The position numbers and the translations under genes are program-made. Source: Buchnera aphidicola (Nurudea yanoniella) (GTDB lineage: Bacteria; Pseudomonadota; Gammaproteobacteria; Enterobacterales; Enterobacteriaceae). From it: a stretch of 64,000 nt of DNA. Position 1 is the first letter of the stretch; every line of letters starts with the position of its first letter. The stretch is taken from positions 186,001-250,000 of the forward strand of contig CP140036.1 of assembly GCA_039829995.1 (NCBI GenBank), given 5' to 3'. The notes beneath the pieces are model-generated. The model did no database searches, had not been told where the DNA came from, and worked only from the letters and a program-made list of their open reading frames with translations. Shown one piece after another: positions 9,820 through 19,396 of this stretch.

Positions 9820-10149
9820 ATGAATGCTATAGAAAAAATTAAATCTCAAATTAAAAACAATCCTATTTTAATTTATATGAAAGGTTCTCCTTCTTCGCCA
9901 AGTTGTGGTTTTTCTGCTCAAGCTGTTCAAGCTTTGACGTCGTGTGGTAAAAAATTCGCATATGTGGATATTCTTAAAAATCCAGATATTCGGATTGAAT
10001 TGCCGAAATATGCTAATTGGCCAACTTTTCCGCAATTATGGATTAATGGACAACTTATAGGAGGATGTAACATAATTTTAGAACTTTTTGAAAATGGAAA
10101 GTTGCAAAATTTAATTACGAAAGCTGTTGACAAAGGTTTAAAAATATAA
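9820..10149 (+). CDS. grxD: Monothiol glutaredoxin Grx4
   Basis: Monothiol glutaredoxin that binds and delivers [2Fe-2S] clusters with glutathione. It has 109 residues (115 in E. coli). The CGFS active site is in SCGFSAQAVQAL, and the glutathione-binding WPTFPQLWINGQLIGGCNI segment is complete. A clear SD (TAGGA) lies upstream of the ATG. It is convergent with rnt. A likely terminator for this transcript lies inside the 3' end of rnt. It may work with ErpA, also in this window, in iron-sulfur maturation. Confidence 0.95.
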   Translation: MNAIEKIKSQIKNNPILIYMKGSPSSPSCGFSAQAVQALTSCGKKFAYVDILKNPDIRIELPKYANWPTFPQLWINGQLIGGCNIILELFENGKLQNLITKAVDKGLKI

Positions 10150-10271
10150 AAAATTTGAAAGAAACAATTTTCTTTAAATATTTATAAGAAATTTTATTGC
10201 AAATATGTAAAATTTTTTTTAAATCAAATAATAATTTTTTATATTTCTTGCGTTTTTTATAAGTAATATTT

Positions 10272-10907
10272 TTATTTTTTGGGTGGCCATCCACCCAATT
10301 TTTTCCATCGATTTACTATTTCACAAAAGAGTTTTGCTGTTTTTTTTGTATCGTATAAAGCTGAGTGTGCTTTATTATTGTCAAATGTTAATCCAATAGC
10401 TTTGCAGGCTTTTGCTAACACTGTTTGCCCAACAGCTAAACCACCTAATGTAGCTGTATCGAAAATAACAAACGAATGAAATGGATTATTTTTAATTTTG
10501 TTTCTTTTTATGGCTGCCATAAGAAAATTATAGTCAAATATTGCGTTGTGAGCTACGATGATACTTTTACTACATTTATGTTTTTTAATATTATTGTTAA
10601 TAAGTTTGAATATAGATTGTAGTGCTTCGTATTCACTTACAGCCCCTCTTAAAGGATTAAAAGGATCGATTTTATTAAAGATAATAGCATTAGGATCAAT
10701 AATTGATCCTAAAAAAGGTTTTATATGATAGTGTAGAAGAGTTTCTCGTTCCAATAATCCTAATTCATTCATTTTTAGTGTAATTATAGCGATTTCTAAA
10801 AGTGCATTTTTCTCTGAGTTAAATCCTGAAGTTTCAATGTCTATAACTACAGGATAAAAAGTGCGAAATCGTTTTCTTAAAGAATAATGTTTTCTATATT
10901 CGTACAT
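10272..10907 (-). CDS. rnt: Ribonuclease T
   Basis: 3'-5' exoribonuclease of the DEDDh family that trims tRNA and other stable RNA ends. It has 211 residues (215 in E. coli). The metal-binding acidic residues are in VIDIETSGF (motif I), [13 protein letters not shown] (motif II) and [15 protein letters not shown] (motif III, with the catalytic His). The C terminus LGGWPPKK retains the conserved LGGWP of the family. The gene is convergent with grxD. Its last codons also form a GC-rich hairpin that may terminate grxD transcription. Confidence 0.95.
   Translation of the reverse strand: MYEYRKHYSLRKRFRTFYPVVIDIETSGFNSEKNALLEIAIITLKMNELGLLERETLLHYHIKPFLGSIIDPNAIIFNKIDPFNPLRGAVSEYEALQSIFKLINNNIKKHKCSKSIIVAHNAIFDYNFLMAAIKRNKIKNNPFHSFVIFDTATLGGLAVGQTVLAKACKAIGLTFDNNKAHSALYDTKKTAKLFCEIVNRWKKLGGWPPKK
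10281..10304 (+). terminator. Putative grxD terminator inside the 3' end of rnt
   Basis: On the plus strand GGGTGG (10281-10286), loop CCAT, CCACCC (10291-10296) forms a 6-bp all-but-one G-C stem, followed after AA by six T (10299-10304). This is the classical intrinsic terminator layout in the grxD direction. The same bases encode the conserved GGWPP end of RNase T, so part of the palindrome may come from protein constraint. Confidence 0.55.
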
Positions 10908-11130
10908 TATATTTTTATTTTCTATTAAAATGTATTTAATTTTTTATTATATCCTGTATAATATTGAATTAAATATTTTATGTTTTTTTAATAAAAATAT
11001 TTAAAATATAATATAAAATTTTTATACTAAAAGTTATTAGTACAAAATTATATTTTACTTTGATAATGATATTATAATTTTTTTCGAATATAGCTTTAAT
11101 AAATATATTTAGAATGTTGGGATTATAAAA

Positions 11131-11751
11131 ATGAGTTATACTTTACCGGAACTTTCTTATTCTTATGATAGTTTAGAGCCTTATTTAGATCAAGAAACTA
11201 TGAGAATTCATCATTTAAAACATCATCAAGCATATATAAATAATACAAACGATATATTAAAAAATAATAATGATTTGTGTACAACTATTTCGATTGAGAA
11301 TTTGATTTCTAAATTGCAAAAAATAAATGTAAAAAATAAAATAAGTTTACAAAATAACGCAGGAGGACATGCCAATCATAAATTATTTTGGACTATGTTA
11401 AAGATTGGAACTATTTTAACAGGAGATTTAAAAGTTTCTCTTGAAAACAATTTTGGATCTATTGAAAAATTTAAAGAAAAATTTGAAAAATTAGCTATGG
11501 GTCATTTTGGTTCAGGTTGGATTTGGTTAGTTAAAGAAAACGGAAAATTATCTATTACTTCTACTATTAATCAAAATAATCCGTTAATGGGAAAAGATAT
11601 ATCTGGAACATCTGGTTTTCCTATTTTTGGTTTAGATGTTTGGGAGCATGCTTATTATTTACAATATAAAAATAATCGTATGGATTATATAAAATCATTT
11701 TGGAACGTCATTAATTGGGATGAAGCTAGTAAAAGATTTAATATAAGATAA
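11131..11751 (+). CDS. sodA: Superoxide dismutase, manganese type
   Basis: Converts superoxide to hydrogen peroxide and oxygen. It has 206 residues, as in E. coli SodA. The metal ligands are the His of [10 protein letters not shown], the His of [11 protein letters not shown], and the Asp and His of [12 protein letters not shown]. The GGHANH form and a glycine-rich helix end favour manganese over iron. The peroxide produced could be handled by the peroxiredoxin at 6115-6714. It is the first plus-strand gene before pth and ychF, and is divergent from rnt across 223 bases. Confidence 0.93.
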   Translation: MSYTLPELSYSYDSLEPYLDQETMRIHHLKHHQAYINNTNDILKNNNDLCTTISIENLISKLQKINVKNKISLQNNAGGHANHKLFWTMLKIGTILTGDLKVSLENNFGSIEKFKEKFEKLAMGHFGSGWIWLVKENGKLSITSTINQNNPLMGKDISGTSGFPIFGLDVWEHAYYLQYKNNRMDYIKSFWNVINWDEASKRFNIR

Positions 11752-11887
11752 TATTGCATTTTTTAGTTTTATTTTTAAAAATATATGTATTTTTATGATG
11801 TTTTAATTGTATTTAGGTTATATTTAAATATAGTTTTAATGTAAAATATATTTATTTAATTTAAGATAATTTTACAGAGTAAAATTT

Positions 11888-12433
11888 TTGAAAAATATAA
11901 AATTAATAGTTGGATTGGCTAATCCAATTATTAAATATAACAAAACTCGACATAATGTAGGTTCTTGGTTTGTTCAAAATTTAGCGAGATTCTATAATCA
12001 AATTTTAAGAAAAAATAAAAAATTTTTAGGATATACCGGATTTTTTTTTTCGAATTTTAAAAAAAAAGTGTATTTATTTATACCTAATGTATTTATGAAT
12101 ATAAATGCTCGATCGATTATGTTATTTTCTAAATTTTATCAAATTGCGTTAAATGAAATTTTAGTAGTTCACGATGAATTAGATTTAAATCCTGGAAAAG
12201 TGCGATTAAAATTAGGATTCGGACATAATGGTCATAATGGAATTAGAAATATTATTGATATGTTTCCAGAAAAAAGTAGTTTTTTAAGAATACAAATCGG
12301 TATTGGACGTCCTCATCAAAAAGAAAAAGTTTCTGATTTTGTTTTATCTTCTCCTTTTCCGGAAGAAAAATTTTTAATTGAAAAATCTATTTGCAATGCT
12401 ATAAATATGGTTCATTCGTTAATTAATAGTTAA
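11888..12433 (+). CDS. pth: Peptidyl-tRNA hydrolase (probable UUG start)
   Basis: Frees tRNA from peptidyl-tRNAs dropped by ribosomes. It has 181 residues (194 in E. coli; the C-terminal helix is shortened). The catalytic His is in KTRHNVGSWF. VGLANP, FMNINARS, VVHDELDLNPGKVRLK and GHNGHNGIRNI are all conserved. The match to the E. coli N terminus starts at KNIKLIVGLANP, and the only initiation codon that fits is TTG at 11888; no ATG lies just upstream in frame. The upstream SD is weak. It sits 74 bases before ychF, the same neighbour as in E. coli. Confidence 0.92.
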   Translation: MKNIKLIVGLANPIIKYNKTRHNVGSWFVQNLARFYNQILRKNKKFLGYTGFFFSNFKKKVYLFIPNVFMNINARSIMLFSKFYQIALNEILVVHDELDLNPGKVRLKLGFGHNGHNGIRNIIDMFPEKSSFLRIQIGIGRPHQKEKVSDFVLSSPFPEEKFLIEKSICNAINMVHSLINS

Positions 12434-12506
12434 TGTTTTATGTTAAAAAATTTTAAAAATTATATAAAAAGTTAAATTTAAATTTTTTCAATAAGGTTAG
12501 TATCAT

Positions 12507-13592
12507 ATGGGATTTAAATGTGGTTTAGTTGGATTACCGAATGTAGGAAAGTCAACTATATTTAATGAATTAACAAAATTAAAAGTTCCAGCACATAACT
12601 ATCCATTTTGTACTATTAAACCTAATATTGGAAAAATGATTATTCCTGATTCTCGTTTAAGTGATCTTGCGAACATAGTTAATTCTAAGCATATTATTCC
12701 TACATGTATAGAATTAGTAGATATAGCTGGATTAGTAAAAGGAGCTAGTCAAGGAGAAGGATTGGGAAATAAATTTTTAAGTCATATTAGACAAACAGAT
12801 TTAATTATTCATGTAGTTCGCGGTTTTGAAAATATAGATATTACTCATATTTATGGAAAAGTTAGTCTTATTGATGATATTGAGGTAATTAATTTAGAAT
12901 TAATATTATCTGATTTAGATGTTTGCAAAAATAGAATACGAAGAATAAAAAGTAACAATATATTTAATACAACGGAAATTCTTCAGGAACTTGAAATATT
13001 GAATCGTTGTTTGATTGTTTTACAAAAAAATGAATTTTTAAAAATTTTAAATTTAACTATAAAAGAAATTAAAATTATTGATCATTTAAAATTTATTACG
13101 TTAAAACCTATTATTTATGTAATTAATATGAATTATAATATTAAAAATGATTCATATGTTAAAAGTATACGAAGTTTATTTCAACATAGAAATTTTATAA
13201 TATTATTTGTTTACATGGATTTTATGCAACAAGATTCTATAAAATATAATAATAGATCTTTTAATGATTTTCAAATAAGTTTAAAAAAATCTGGTTTAGA
13301 TGCTATTTCTTATCTTGGGTATAAGCTTTTGCAATTAAAAACATTTTTTACTGTTGGAAAACAAGAAACGCATGCATGGACTACAAAAAGTGGAATTGGA
13401 ATTCGTGAATCAGTTAGGTGTATTCATACAGATTTTAAAAAAGGTTTCATTCGAGCTCAAGTAATTGCGTATCTCGATTTTATAAAATATAGAAGTATAG
13501 AAAATGTAAAAAAATTAGGAAAAGTCAAGGTAGTAGGAAAAAATTACCATATCAATGATGGAGATATTGTAAATGTATTGTATAAAGTATAA
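12507..13592 (+). CDS. ychF: Obg-like ATPase/GTPase YchF
   Basis: Ribosome-associated P-loop NTPase of the YchF/OLA1 group. It has 361 residues (363 in E. coli). The P-loop is GLPNVGKST, the switch II region is DIAGLVKGASQGEGLGNKFL with the hydrophobic residue typical of YchF, and the coiled-coil insert spans residues 130-200. The base-recognition motif is NMNYN in place of the usual NVAE-like sequence; this site is unusual for specificity even in E. coli, which prefers ATP. The C-terminal TGS domain (TVGKQETHAWT to GDIVNVLYKV) is complete. It is followed by a hairpin. Confidence 0.94.
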   Translation: MGFKCGLVGLPNVGKSTIFNELTKLKVPAHNYPFCTIKPNIGKMIIPDSRLSDLANIVNSKHIIPTCIELVDIAGLVKGASQGEGLGNKFLSHIRQTDLIIHVVRGFENIDITHIYGKVSLIDDIEVINLELILSDLDVCKNRIRRIKSNNIFNTTEILQELEILNRCLIVLQKNEFLKILNLTIKEIKIIDHLKFITLKPIIYVINMNYNIKNDSYVKSIRSLFQHRNFIILFVYMDFMQQDSIKYNNRSFNDFQISLKKSGLDAISYLGYKLLQLKTFFTVGKQETHAWTTKSGIGIRESVRCIHTDFKKGFIRAQVIAYLDFIKYRSIENVKKLGKVKVVGKNYHINDGDIVNVLYKV

Positions 13593-13619
13593 TTTTACGT
13601 TCTTTTCAAGAACATAAAA
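13592..13619 (+). terminator. Hairpin downstream of ychF
   Basis: TTTTACGTTCTT and AAGAACATAAAA form a 12-bp stem with one C-A mismatch and a 3-base loop, immediately after the ychF stop. No strong T-run follows, so efficiency is uncertain. Confidence 0.5.
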
Positions 13620-13675
13620 TTAATAAATTATTTTTTGAGAAAGTTATTTATATGTCACTGTTTAATATAGTTTAT

Positions 13676-13704
13676 GTATACAGAGAAAAATTCTCTCTAT
13701 ATAC
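13676..13704 (-). terminator. Hairpin downstream of thrC
   Basis: AGAGAA (13682-13687) and TTCTCT (13691-13696) pair around AAA, with imperfect outer pairing between GTATA and TATAC. It lies 15 bases after the thrC stop and just outside ychF, so it could end transcripts from either side. Confidence 0.5.
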
Positions 13705-13718
13705 AAATGATATTTTTA

Positions 13719-15008
13719 TTATTTTAGCAAAAATTTTTTTAATTCACATAAATTCGGAGATATATTATGAGAAAACGTAGGTAATTTTTCTCGGCGAGAT
13801 AATTCACTAGGTAATGATAAATTTATATTTAAAATTTTTTCTACAGTATTTTTAAATTTAGATGGATGCGCAGTTCCTAAAAATAATCCGAATTCATTTT
13901 TTTTAATTTTATTTTTTAGTACATTATATGCTACTGCTGCATGAGGTTCTGAAATGTATCCTTTATTTTTTAAATCTATTAAACTTTCTTTTGTTGATTT
14001 TTCAGACACACTACCAAACTTTAATTTTTTTAATGGCCACGCTTTTCTTTTAAATAGTTCTTTAACTCGTGGCCAATTATTAGGTTGGCTAATATCCATA
14101 GCATTAGAAAGTGTTGATATCGTGCTATGTGGATGCCAATGACCTGTTTGAAGGAATCTTGGAACTGTATTATTAGCGTTAGTAGCTGCTATAAATGATT
14201 TTATAGGAAGACCTAGAGATTTTGCTAGTAAACCTGCTGTAATGTTACCAAAATTTCCACAAGGAACGGATATAATTAAATTGTTTTTTTGTTGAGGAGT
14301 AAGTAATGAAAAAGCTTCGAAGTAATAGCATATTTGTGCTAACAATCTACTAATATTAATTGAATTAGCAGAATTTAATCCTATTGATTTTTTAAGATCA
14401 TCATCTTGAAAAGTTTTTTTTACGAGATTTTGGCATTCATCAAAACTTCCATTGACCGAAATAGTAACTATATTTTCTCCTAATGTACAGAATAATTTTT
14501 CTTGTAAATCGCTAATTTTCCCTTTAGGGTAAAGAATTACAACTTTAACGTTTTTCATTTTATAAAAAGCATGAGCGACAGCTGCTCCTGTATCCCCGGA
14601 TGTAGCAGTTAATATTGTTATGGTTTTATTTTCTTTATGATTAAGAAAAGATATCACTTGAGCCATGAACCTTGCCCCGAAATCTTTAAAAGCTAGCGTT
14701 GGTCCATGAAATAACTCTAAGCAAGCTATATTTTCTGTGATCAATGTAATATTTGGAGTAGTACATGAAAACGCTGATTGAACTTGTTTTGTCAAATCAG
14801 AATTGCAAATCTCATCTCCTATAAAAATTGATAATAGTTTGCTGCTACGTTGTAGAAAATTCATGTCTAATAATTGTGATAATTTTTCGCATGAGATAGT
14901 TGGTAAATTTTTTGGGAAAAATAATCCTTGTTGGTTTCCTAATCCTAATTTAACAGCTTCTGAGAAGCTTCTTTCTTCTTTTTTATCTTTAAGATTATAT
15001 AATTTCAT
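13719..15008 (-). CDS. thrC: Threonine synthase
   Basis: Last step of threonine synthesis: O-phosphohomoserine to threonine, PLP-dependent. It has 429 residues (428 in E. coli). The PLP lysine is K108 in HGPTLAFKDFGARF. The phosphate-binding SVPCGNFGNITAG loop and TATSGDTGAAVAHAF are intact. It is the distal gene of thrABC; its ATG lies 3 bases after the thrB stop. Threonine is an essential amino acid for aphids, so the pathway probably serves the host. Confidence 0.97.
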   Translation of the reverse strand: MKLYNLKDKKEERSFSEAVKLGLGNQQGLFFPKNLPTISCEKLSQLLDMNFLQRSSKLLSIFIGDEICNSDLTKQVQSAFSCTTPNITLITENIACLELFHGPTLAFKDFGARFMAQVISFLNHKENKTITILTATSGDTGAAVAHAFYKMKNVKVVILYPKGKISDLQEKLFCTLGENIVTISVNGSFDECQNLVKKTFQDDDLKKSIGLNSANSINISRLLAQICYYFEAFSLLTPQQKNNLIISVPCGNFGNITAGLLAKSLGLPIKSFIAATNANNTVPRFLQTGHWHPHSTISTLSNAMDISQPNNWPRVKELFKRKAWPLKKLKFGSVSEKSTKESLIDLKNKGYISEPHAAVAYNVLKNKIKKNEFGLFLGTAHPSKFKNTVEKILNINLSLPSELSRREKLPTFSHNISPNLCELKKFLLK

Positions 15009-15011
15009 GAA

Positions 15012-15941
15012 TTATCCTATTTGACGAGTTCCTATAGTGTCTAGTTTGCAAATATGAACAAATCCTTGATTGGTTTGAAGGTAATTTTCGTGTAACCATA
15101 TTTTTATTTTTTTAGCGGTTTTCAAATTATCAGAAATAACAAAAATAGTTGGTCCTGATCCTGATATTCCACATCCTATAGCGCCTATTTTTTTAGTTTC
15201 TTTTCTTGTTTTTAGAAAATTAGGTATTAATTTAATGCGATATGGCTCAGCTATGACGTCTTTCATAAGTTTTGCAGTTAATTTTGGCTGTTTCGTATAT
15301 AAAGAATGAATAAACCCAGCTAAGTAGCGACTGTGTTTAATGCAAATATCTTTGCTATATTTTAAAGGTAATATTGTTCTAGCATCTTCTGTCTTTATTT
15401 TTATTCCAGGCCATGCAATTATCCAAAACCAATTTTTAAACATTGGTAATCTTTGGCAAATAATGTTGTTTTTTTTAATTATTAATTGTAAACCACCTAA
15501 GAAACATGGAGCAACATTATCGTAATGTATACTTCCTGATATTTTTCCTTCAAGTTTTCCCATTAGCAACAATAATTCGAATTTATTTATTGGATTTTTA
15601 AAATATGTGTTCATAGCTGTAATAGAGGCGACTACAGAACAAGCACTAGATCCTAAACCAGAGCCGATCGGCATGTTTTTTTCAAGAATTATAGTAATAG
15701 GAAGATTTTTATTAAAGAAAGAACAAAAATAGTTCCAACATTTCCAAACTATATTTCTGCTAGTATCAATAGGAAGTTGATTGGAAAATATTCCTTTATT
15801 TATAAGATTAAAAGTTTTTGAAGGAACAATAGTTACAATATCTCCTAGATATGATCCATCTATAGGTGTAATTGCAGCGCCTAATATATCAAATCCTACT
15901 CCTACATTTCCGATTGATGCAGGAGAATACATTTTTATCAT
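15012..15941 (-). CDS. thrB: Homoserine kinase
   Basis: GHMP-family kinase that phosphorylates homoserine. It has 309 residues, close to the 310 of E. coli. The ATP-binding loop is [16 protein letters not shown] (around residues 90-105), and the C-terminal GHMP motif is [15 protein letters not shown]. The N terminus [18 protein letters not shown] is typical. AAGGAG upstream of the ATG at 15941 is a good SD. It lies 17 bases after thrA and is followed by thrC, as in the E. coli operon. Confidence 0.97.
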   Translation of the reverse strand: MIKMYSPASIGNVGVGFDILGAAITPIDGSYLGDIVTIVPSKTFNLINKGIFSNQLPIDTSRNIVWKCWNYFCSFFNKNLPITIILEKNMPIGSGLGSSACSVVASITAMNTYFKNPINKFELLLLMGKLEGKISGSIHYDNVAPCFLGGLQLIIKKNNIICQRLPMFKNWFWIIAWPGIKIKTEDARTILPLKYSKDICIKHSRYLAGFIHSLYTKQPKLTAKLMKDVIAEPYRIKLIPNFLKTRKETKKIGAIGCGISGSGPTIFVISDNLKTAKKIKIWLHENYLQTNQGFVHICKLDTIGTRQIG

Positions 15942-15958
15942 TATTTAAACTCCTTATT

Positions 15959-18409
15959 TTATGATAATATACGTAATATATCAGAAAATACTCCGGCTGC
16001 AGTGACAATATTTCCAGCACCGTATCCTCTCAAAACTAATGGAATGGGATGATAGTATTTGCTATAGAAAGCTAATGCGTTTTCTCCATGTTTAATTTCG
16101 TATAGTGGATCGTGTTTTTCAACTTCTTCAATTTTTACTGTGCATGTTCTATTTTTTTCAATAATACCTACAAATCTAAGGGTTTTTCCATGTTTTTTAG
16201 CTTTTTTTATGCGATTTGAAAAGATATGATCTAATTCTTGAATTTTAATCATAAAATGTTTAGTATTAGAAATATTATTAAACGTTTCTGGTAATATAGG
16301 TTCAATTTTTATATTTTCTAATTCTAAATTTAGTCCAATTTCGCGTGCTAATATTAGTAATTTTCGTGCTACATCTATTCCCGATAGATCGTCTTTTGGA
16401 TTTGGTTCTGTAAATCCTAGTTCATGAGCTTTTTTTGTTGCTTCAGATAATGGTATATTTTCTTCTAATTGCCCAAAGATAAAAGATAAGGATCCTGATA
16501 GAATTCCTCTGAAATGTATTAATTCATCTCCTGCATAAAATAGGTTTTTTAGATTTTCTATAATTGGTAAACCTGCTCCTACGTTAGTTTCATATAGAAA
16601 TTTTTTCTTAGAATGCGAAGCAGAAGATCTAATTTTCTTATAATATTGCATATTAGATGTATTAGCTTTTTTGTTAGATGTTATAACATTAAATCCGCTT
16701 TCTAGTAGTATAGAATATTGATTAGCTATTTCTTGATTAGCAGTGCAGTCAATGATTGTAGGATTTATTAAAGTATTATTTTTAGATAACAATATTAAGT
16801 CATTAATTTTGAAAGGTTTAGTAGTTTCTAAAAAAAATTTTTTCCAAAAATTCAAGTCAATTCCATCATTGATATTGCAGAGAATTTTTTTTGAATTTGC
16901 TATTCCACAAATTTTTATATTTATGTTTTTTAATTTTAGCCAATTGTTTTGTTTTTTAATTTGGTGCAATAAAGTTTTACCAACACCTCCGATACCAATT
17001 AGAAATAATTCAATGGTTTTTTCATTATTAAATAAAGAATTATGTATTGCTTTAATGTTAGATAAAATGCAATCATTTTGTAGTACTATTGAAATAGAAT
17101 TTTTTGATGATTCGTTTGATATAGAAAATATAGATGTATTAGATTTGGATAAAGTTGAAAATATTTTAGAAAAAAATTTTTTTTGAGTATTTATTCCTGA
17201 TCCTATTATAGATAGTATAGATAAATTTTCTATAAACTTTATTGGTTTTAGAAGCTTATTTTTTAGTTCTAATTGAAATTCAGTTTCTAATATGTCAATA
17301 GTTTTTTGTGTATTATTTTTGCATATACAGAAACTGATATCGAATTCTGAAGAAAATTGTGTAACTAATATAATTTCGATTTGATTTGAATATAAAACAG
17401 AAAAAATCCGAGATGCTATTGTAATCATGTTTTTTATTTTATATTTTGAAATATAAATTATAGTTATATTATTTAGATATGTAATACCTTTTATCGGAAA
17501 AGTAGTATCGTTGGAGTTTTCGCATATTATTGTTCCAGGAGCATTGGGATTTTTGGTATTTTTTATGAGACAAGGGATTTTAAATTTCGCAATTGGAGCT
17601 ATGGTTTTCGGATGAAGTACTTTTGCTCCGAAGTAAGAAAGTTCTGTAGCTTCTTGATATGAAAGTGATTGAAGTAATTTTGCGTCTTTTACATGCTTGG
17701 GATCGCATGTATATATTCCGTCGACATCTGTCCAAATCTCGCAAATTTTTCCTTTTAAACATACTGATAAGATAGCTGCAGAGTAATCAGATCCATTTCT
17801 TCCTAAAACTACTAATTCATTTTTTTTATTACCAGCAATGAAACCAGCCATTAATATAATGTGGTGTTTAGATATATTCATAGCATTAATTCTTATAGTT
17901 GAAGCATGAATATCGACGGTAGAATTTAAATAATCTCCAATGGCTAAAAGATTTTCTTGCGGATCAATAACAGTAATTTTGTAGGACTTAGCTTTTAAAA
18001 CATTTTTCATAATTATTACAGATAATAATTCTCCATAGCAAATTATTTTTGCGCGACTGCTATCGGGGCATTTTCCTAATAAACTTATTCCATTTAAAAG
18101 GGATTGTAATTTTAAAAGTTTTTTTTTGATAATTTCTTGTACTAAGTTATATGGAAAATTATTATTTTTTTGATATATATTAGTAATTAATTTAGAAAAG
18201 ATATTTTTTATTTCAGACATTTCCGATAGTGTATTTCTATTTTTTATTGATTTTTCAATTGCATTAGCTAAAAAATTAGTAATTTTCCCAGGTGCAGATA
18301 AGACAACCGCAATTTGATCATTTTTGGAATTATTTTCAATGATTTTTGTTGAACATAGAAACATTTTTGAATTTTCTAAAGAAGTTCCACCAAATTTAAG
18401 TATTTTCAT
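15959..18409 (-). CDS. thrA: Bifunctional aspartokinase I / homoserine dehydrogenase I
   Basis: Fusion enzyme catalysing the first and third steps of threonine synthesis. It has 816 residues (820 in E. coli). The aspartokinase domain starts KILKFGGTSLENS and contains GRNGSDYSAAILS and the TDVDGIYTCDP substrate region. Two ACT-like regulatory segments follow (around residues 310-450). The homoserine dehydrogenase domain starts with the nucleotide-binding IGIGGVGKTLLHQI and includes the catalytic EPNPKDDLSGIDVARKLLIL. I chose the ATG at 18409, which fits the E. coli N terminus MRVLKFGGTS; the frame stays open 14 codons further upstream through a hairpin that is more likely regulatory. Confidence 0.97.
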   Translation of the reverse strand: MKILKFGGTSLENSKMFLCSTKIIENNSKNDQIAVVLSAPGKITNFLANAIEKSIKNRNTLSEMSEIKNIFSKLITNIYQKNNNFPYNLVQEIIKKKLLKLQSLLNGISLLGKCPDSSRAKIICYGELLSVIIMKNVLKAKSYKITVIDPQENLLAIGDYLNSTVDIHASTIRINAMNISKHHIILMAGFIAGNKKNELVVLGRNGSDYSAAILSVCLKGKICEIWTDVDGIYTCDPKHVKDAKLLQSLSYQEATELSYFGAKVLHPKTIAPIAKFKIPCLIKNTKNPNAPGTIICENSNDTTFPIKGITYLNNITIIYISKYKIKNMITIASRIFSVLYSNQIEIILVTQFSSEFDISFCICKNNTQKTIDILETEFQLELKNKLLKPIKFIENLSILSIIGSGINTQKKFFSKIFSTLSKSNTSIFSISNESSKNSISIVLQNDCILSNIKAIHNSLFNNEKTIELFLIGIGGVGKTLLHQIKKQNNWLKLKNINIKICGIANSKKILCNINDGIDLNFWKKFFLETTKPFKINDLILLSKNNTLINPTIIDCTANQEIANQYSILLESGFNVITSNKKANTSNMQYYKKIRSSASHSKKKFLYETNVGAGLPIIENLKNLFYAGDELIHFRGILSGSLSFIFGQLEENIPLSEATKKAHELGFTEPNPKDDLSGIDVARKLLILAREIGLNLELENIKIEPILPETFNNISNTKHFMIKIQELDHIFSNRIKKAKKHGKTLRFVGIIEKNRTCTVKIEEVEKHDPLYEIKHGENALAFYSKYYHPIPLVLRGYGAGNIVTAAGVFSDILRILS

Positions 18410-18442
18410 GGTTAAAATATTCCTAAAGTAATATATGAGAAA

Positions 18443-18469
18443 AGCCCACACTTCGTCAAAAGGTAAGCT
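18443..18469 (-). promoter_or_regulatory. Possible relic of the thr operon attenuator hairpin
   Basis: In the minus-strand transcript AGCUUAC (18469-18463) can pair with GUGGGCU (18449-18443), with two G-U wobbles and a 13-base loop, followed by UUUUC. It ends about 33 bases upstream of the thrA ATG. The E. coli thr attenuator sits in the same place and has the same GUGCGGGCUUUUU-like descending arm. No Thr/Ile-rich leader peptide is visible upstream, so attenuation control itself appears lost. The resemblance is by eye only. Confidence 0.45.
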
Positions 18470-18475
18470 CTTTTT

Positions 18476-19347
18476 TATGCATATAGTTTGAACTAGTTTT
18501 AAATGAAAAATTAGATACAGATATATTTTTCAAGAAATTATAAATTTAAAATTATTAAATATATAAACTATATTAAACAATAAATTTAAATACCAAACAT
18601 ATTGAATAAATATTTTTCTGTGTGATAAATTTACTATTTAATATACTATCATATTTGCAATAAAAATATTTTTATATTTTTATACTATAAAAAGTTATAA
18701 TTTTTTAAGTCAATATTTTATTTTAAGTTTTTATATTACTATACAAAATATTACGAAAGATAGTGTTTGTATCTTTATTTTTTGATAAAAATTAAATGAA
18801 TAAATTCATGAATTCAGAAAAAATTAGTAAAAATGTTTGAAATAGTGAGGGTAAAATTTTGATACGTTTATTTTTTAGTTTGTCGACGTGGGTAATTTAT
18901 TTAGGTTGTGTAGTTGATCTTATTTTTAAGATTGACTTTATATCTATTTTTTCATGATAAAAATATTTTTCCTGGAAAAACTAAGAATTTTCGAAGATTT
19001 ATACCAAAATTTTTATTAAAATATATTATAATCATTGAAGATATAAATAGATTCATAATTTATTTTACATGAAACATCAAAATTTCTGAGATTATAAAAG
19101 GAAAATGTTTAACTATTTATTTCATCAGAAAAATATGCATATAAGAAAGTTAGAATTTATTTTTTAATTATGTTTTTATTTATGTGTATAAAAAATTTTT
19201 TATTGTAGAATCTGTTTTTTTAAATTGTATTGATATTTTTTATACTGGAAAGATTTTTAACAAGATAATTTAATAAAAAAAAGAGATTACGGGTATTGTC
19301 ATATTTGTAATATAGATATAAATCCTTCTATACATAAATAAATTTAA
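18476..19347. other. Gene-free region between thrA and dksA (part of a 987-bp gap)
   Basis: The whole gap from 18410 to 19396 contains no credible protein frame, no tRNA and no repeat array. The stretches at 18790-18960 and 19060-19180 are slightly less A+T-rich than the rest, as expected of decaying genes. From memory, the pea-aphid Buchnera strain has hpt, panC and panB here. I could not recognise any of these proteins in translation. Confidence 0.5.
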
Positions 19348-19373
19348 AGTGAAACGGGAAAATCCCGTTCACT
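19348..19373 (-). terminator. dksA terminator
   Basis: The arms AGTGAAACGGGA and TCCCGTTCACT form an 11-bp stem with a single bulged A, one of the most GC-rich hairpins in the window. It lies 24 bases after the dksA stop on the minus strand. A weak T-rich tail follows. Confidence 0.75.
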
Positions 19374-19396
19374 AAATTACTTCTTTGCATCGTACT

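Noticed and set aside
15959..18409. Frame breaks at homopolymers in thrA, secA and degP
   Set aside because: These genes also carry A or T runs, but their frames are continuous and of normal length, so the breaks listed are not a general artefact of long runs.
18409..18451. ThrA N-terminal extension starting at 18451
   Set aside because: The extra 14 residues have no match in ThrA and fall across the attenuator-like hairpin. The ATG at 18409 matches the known start.
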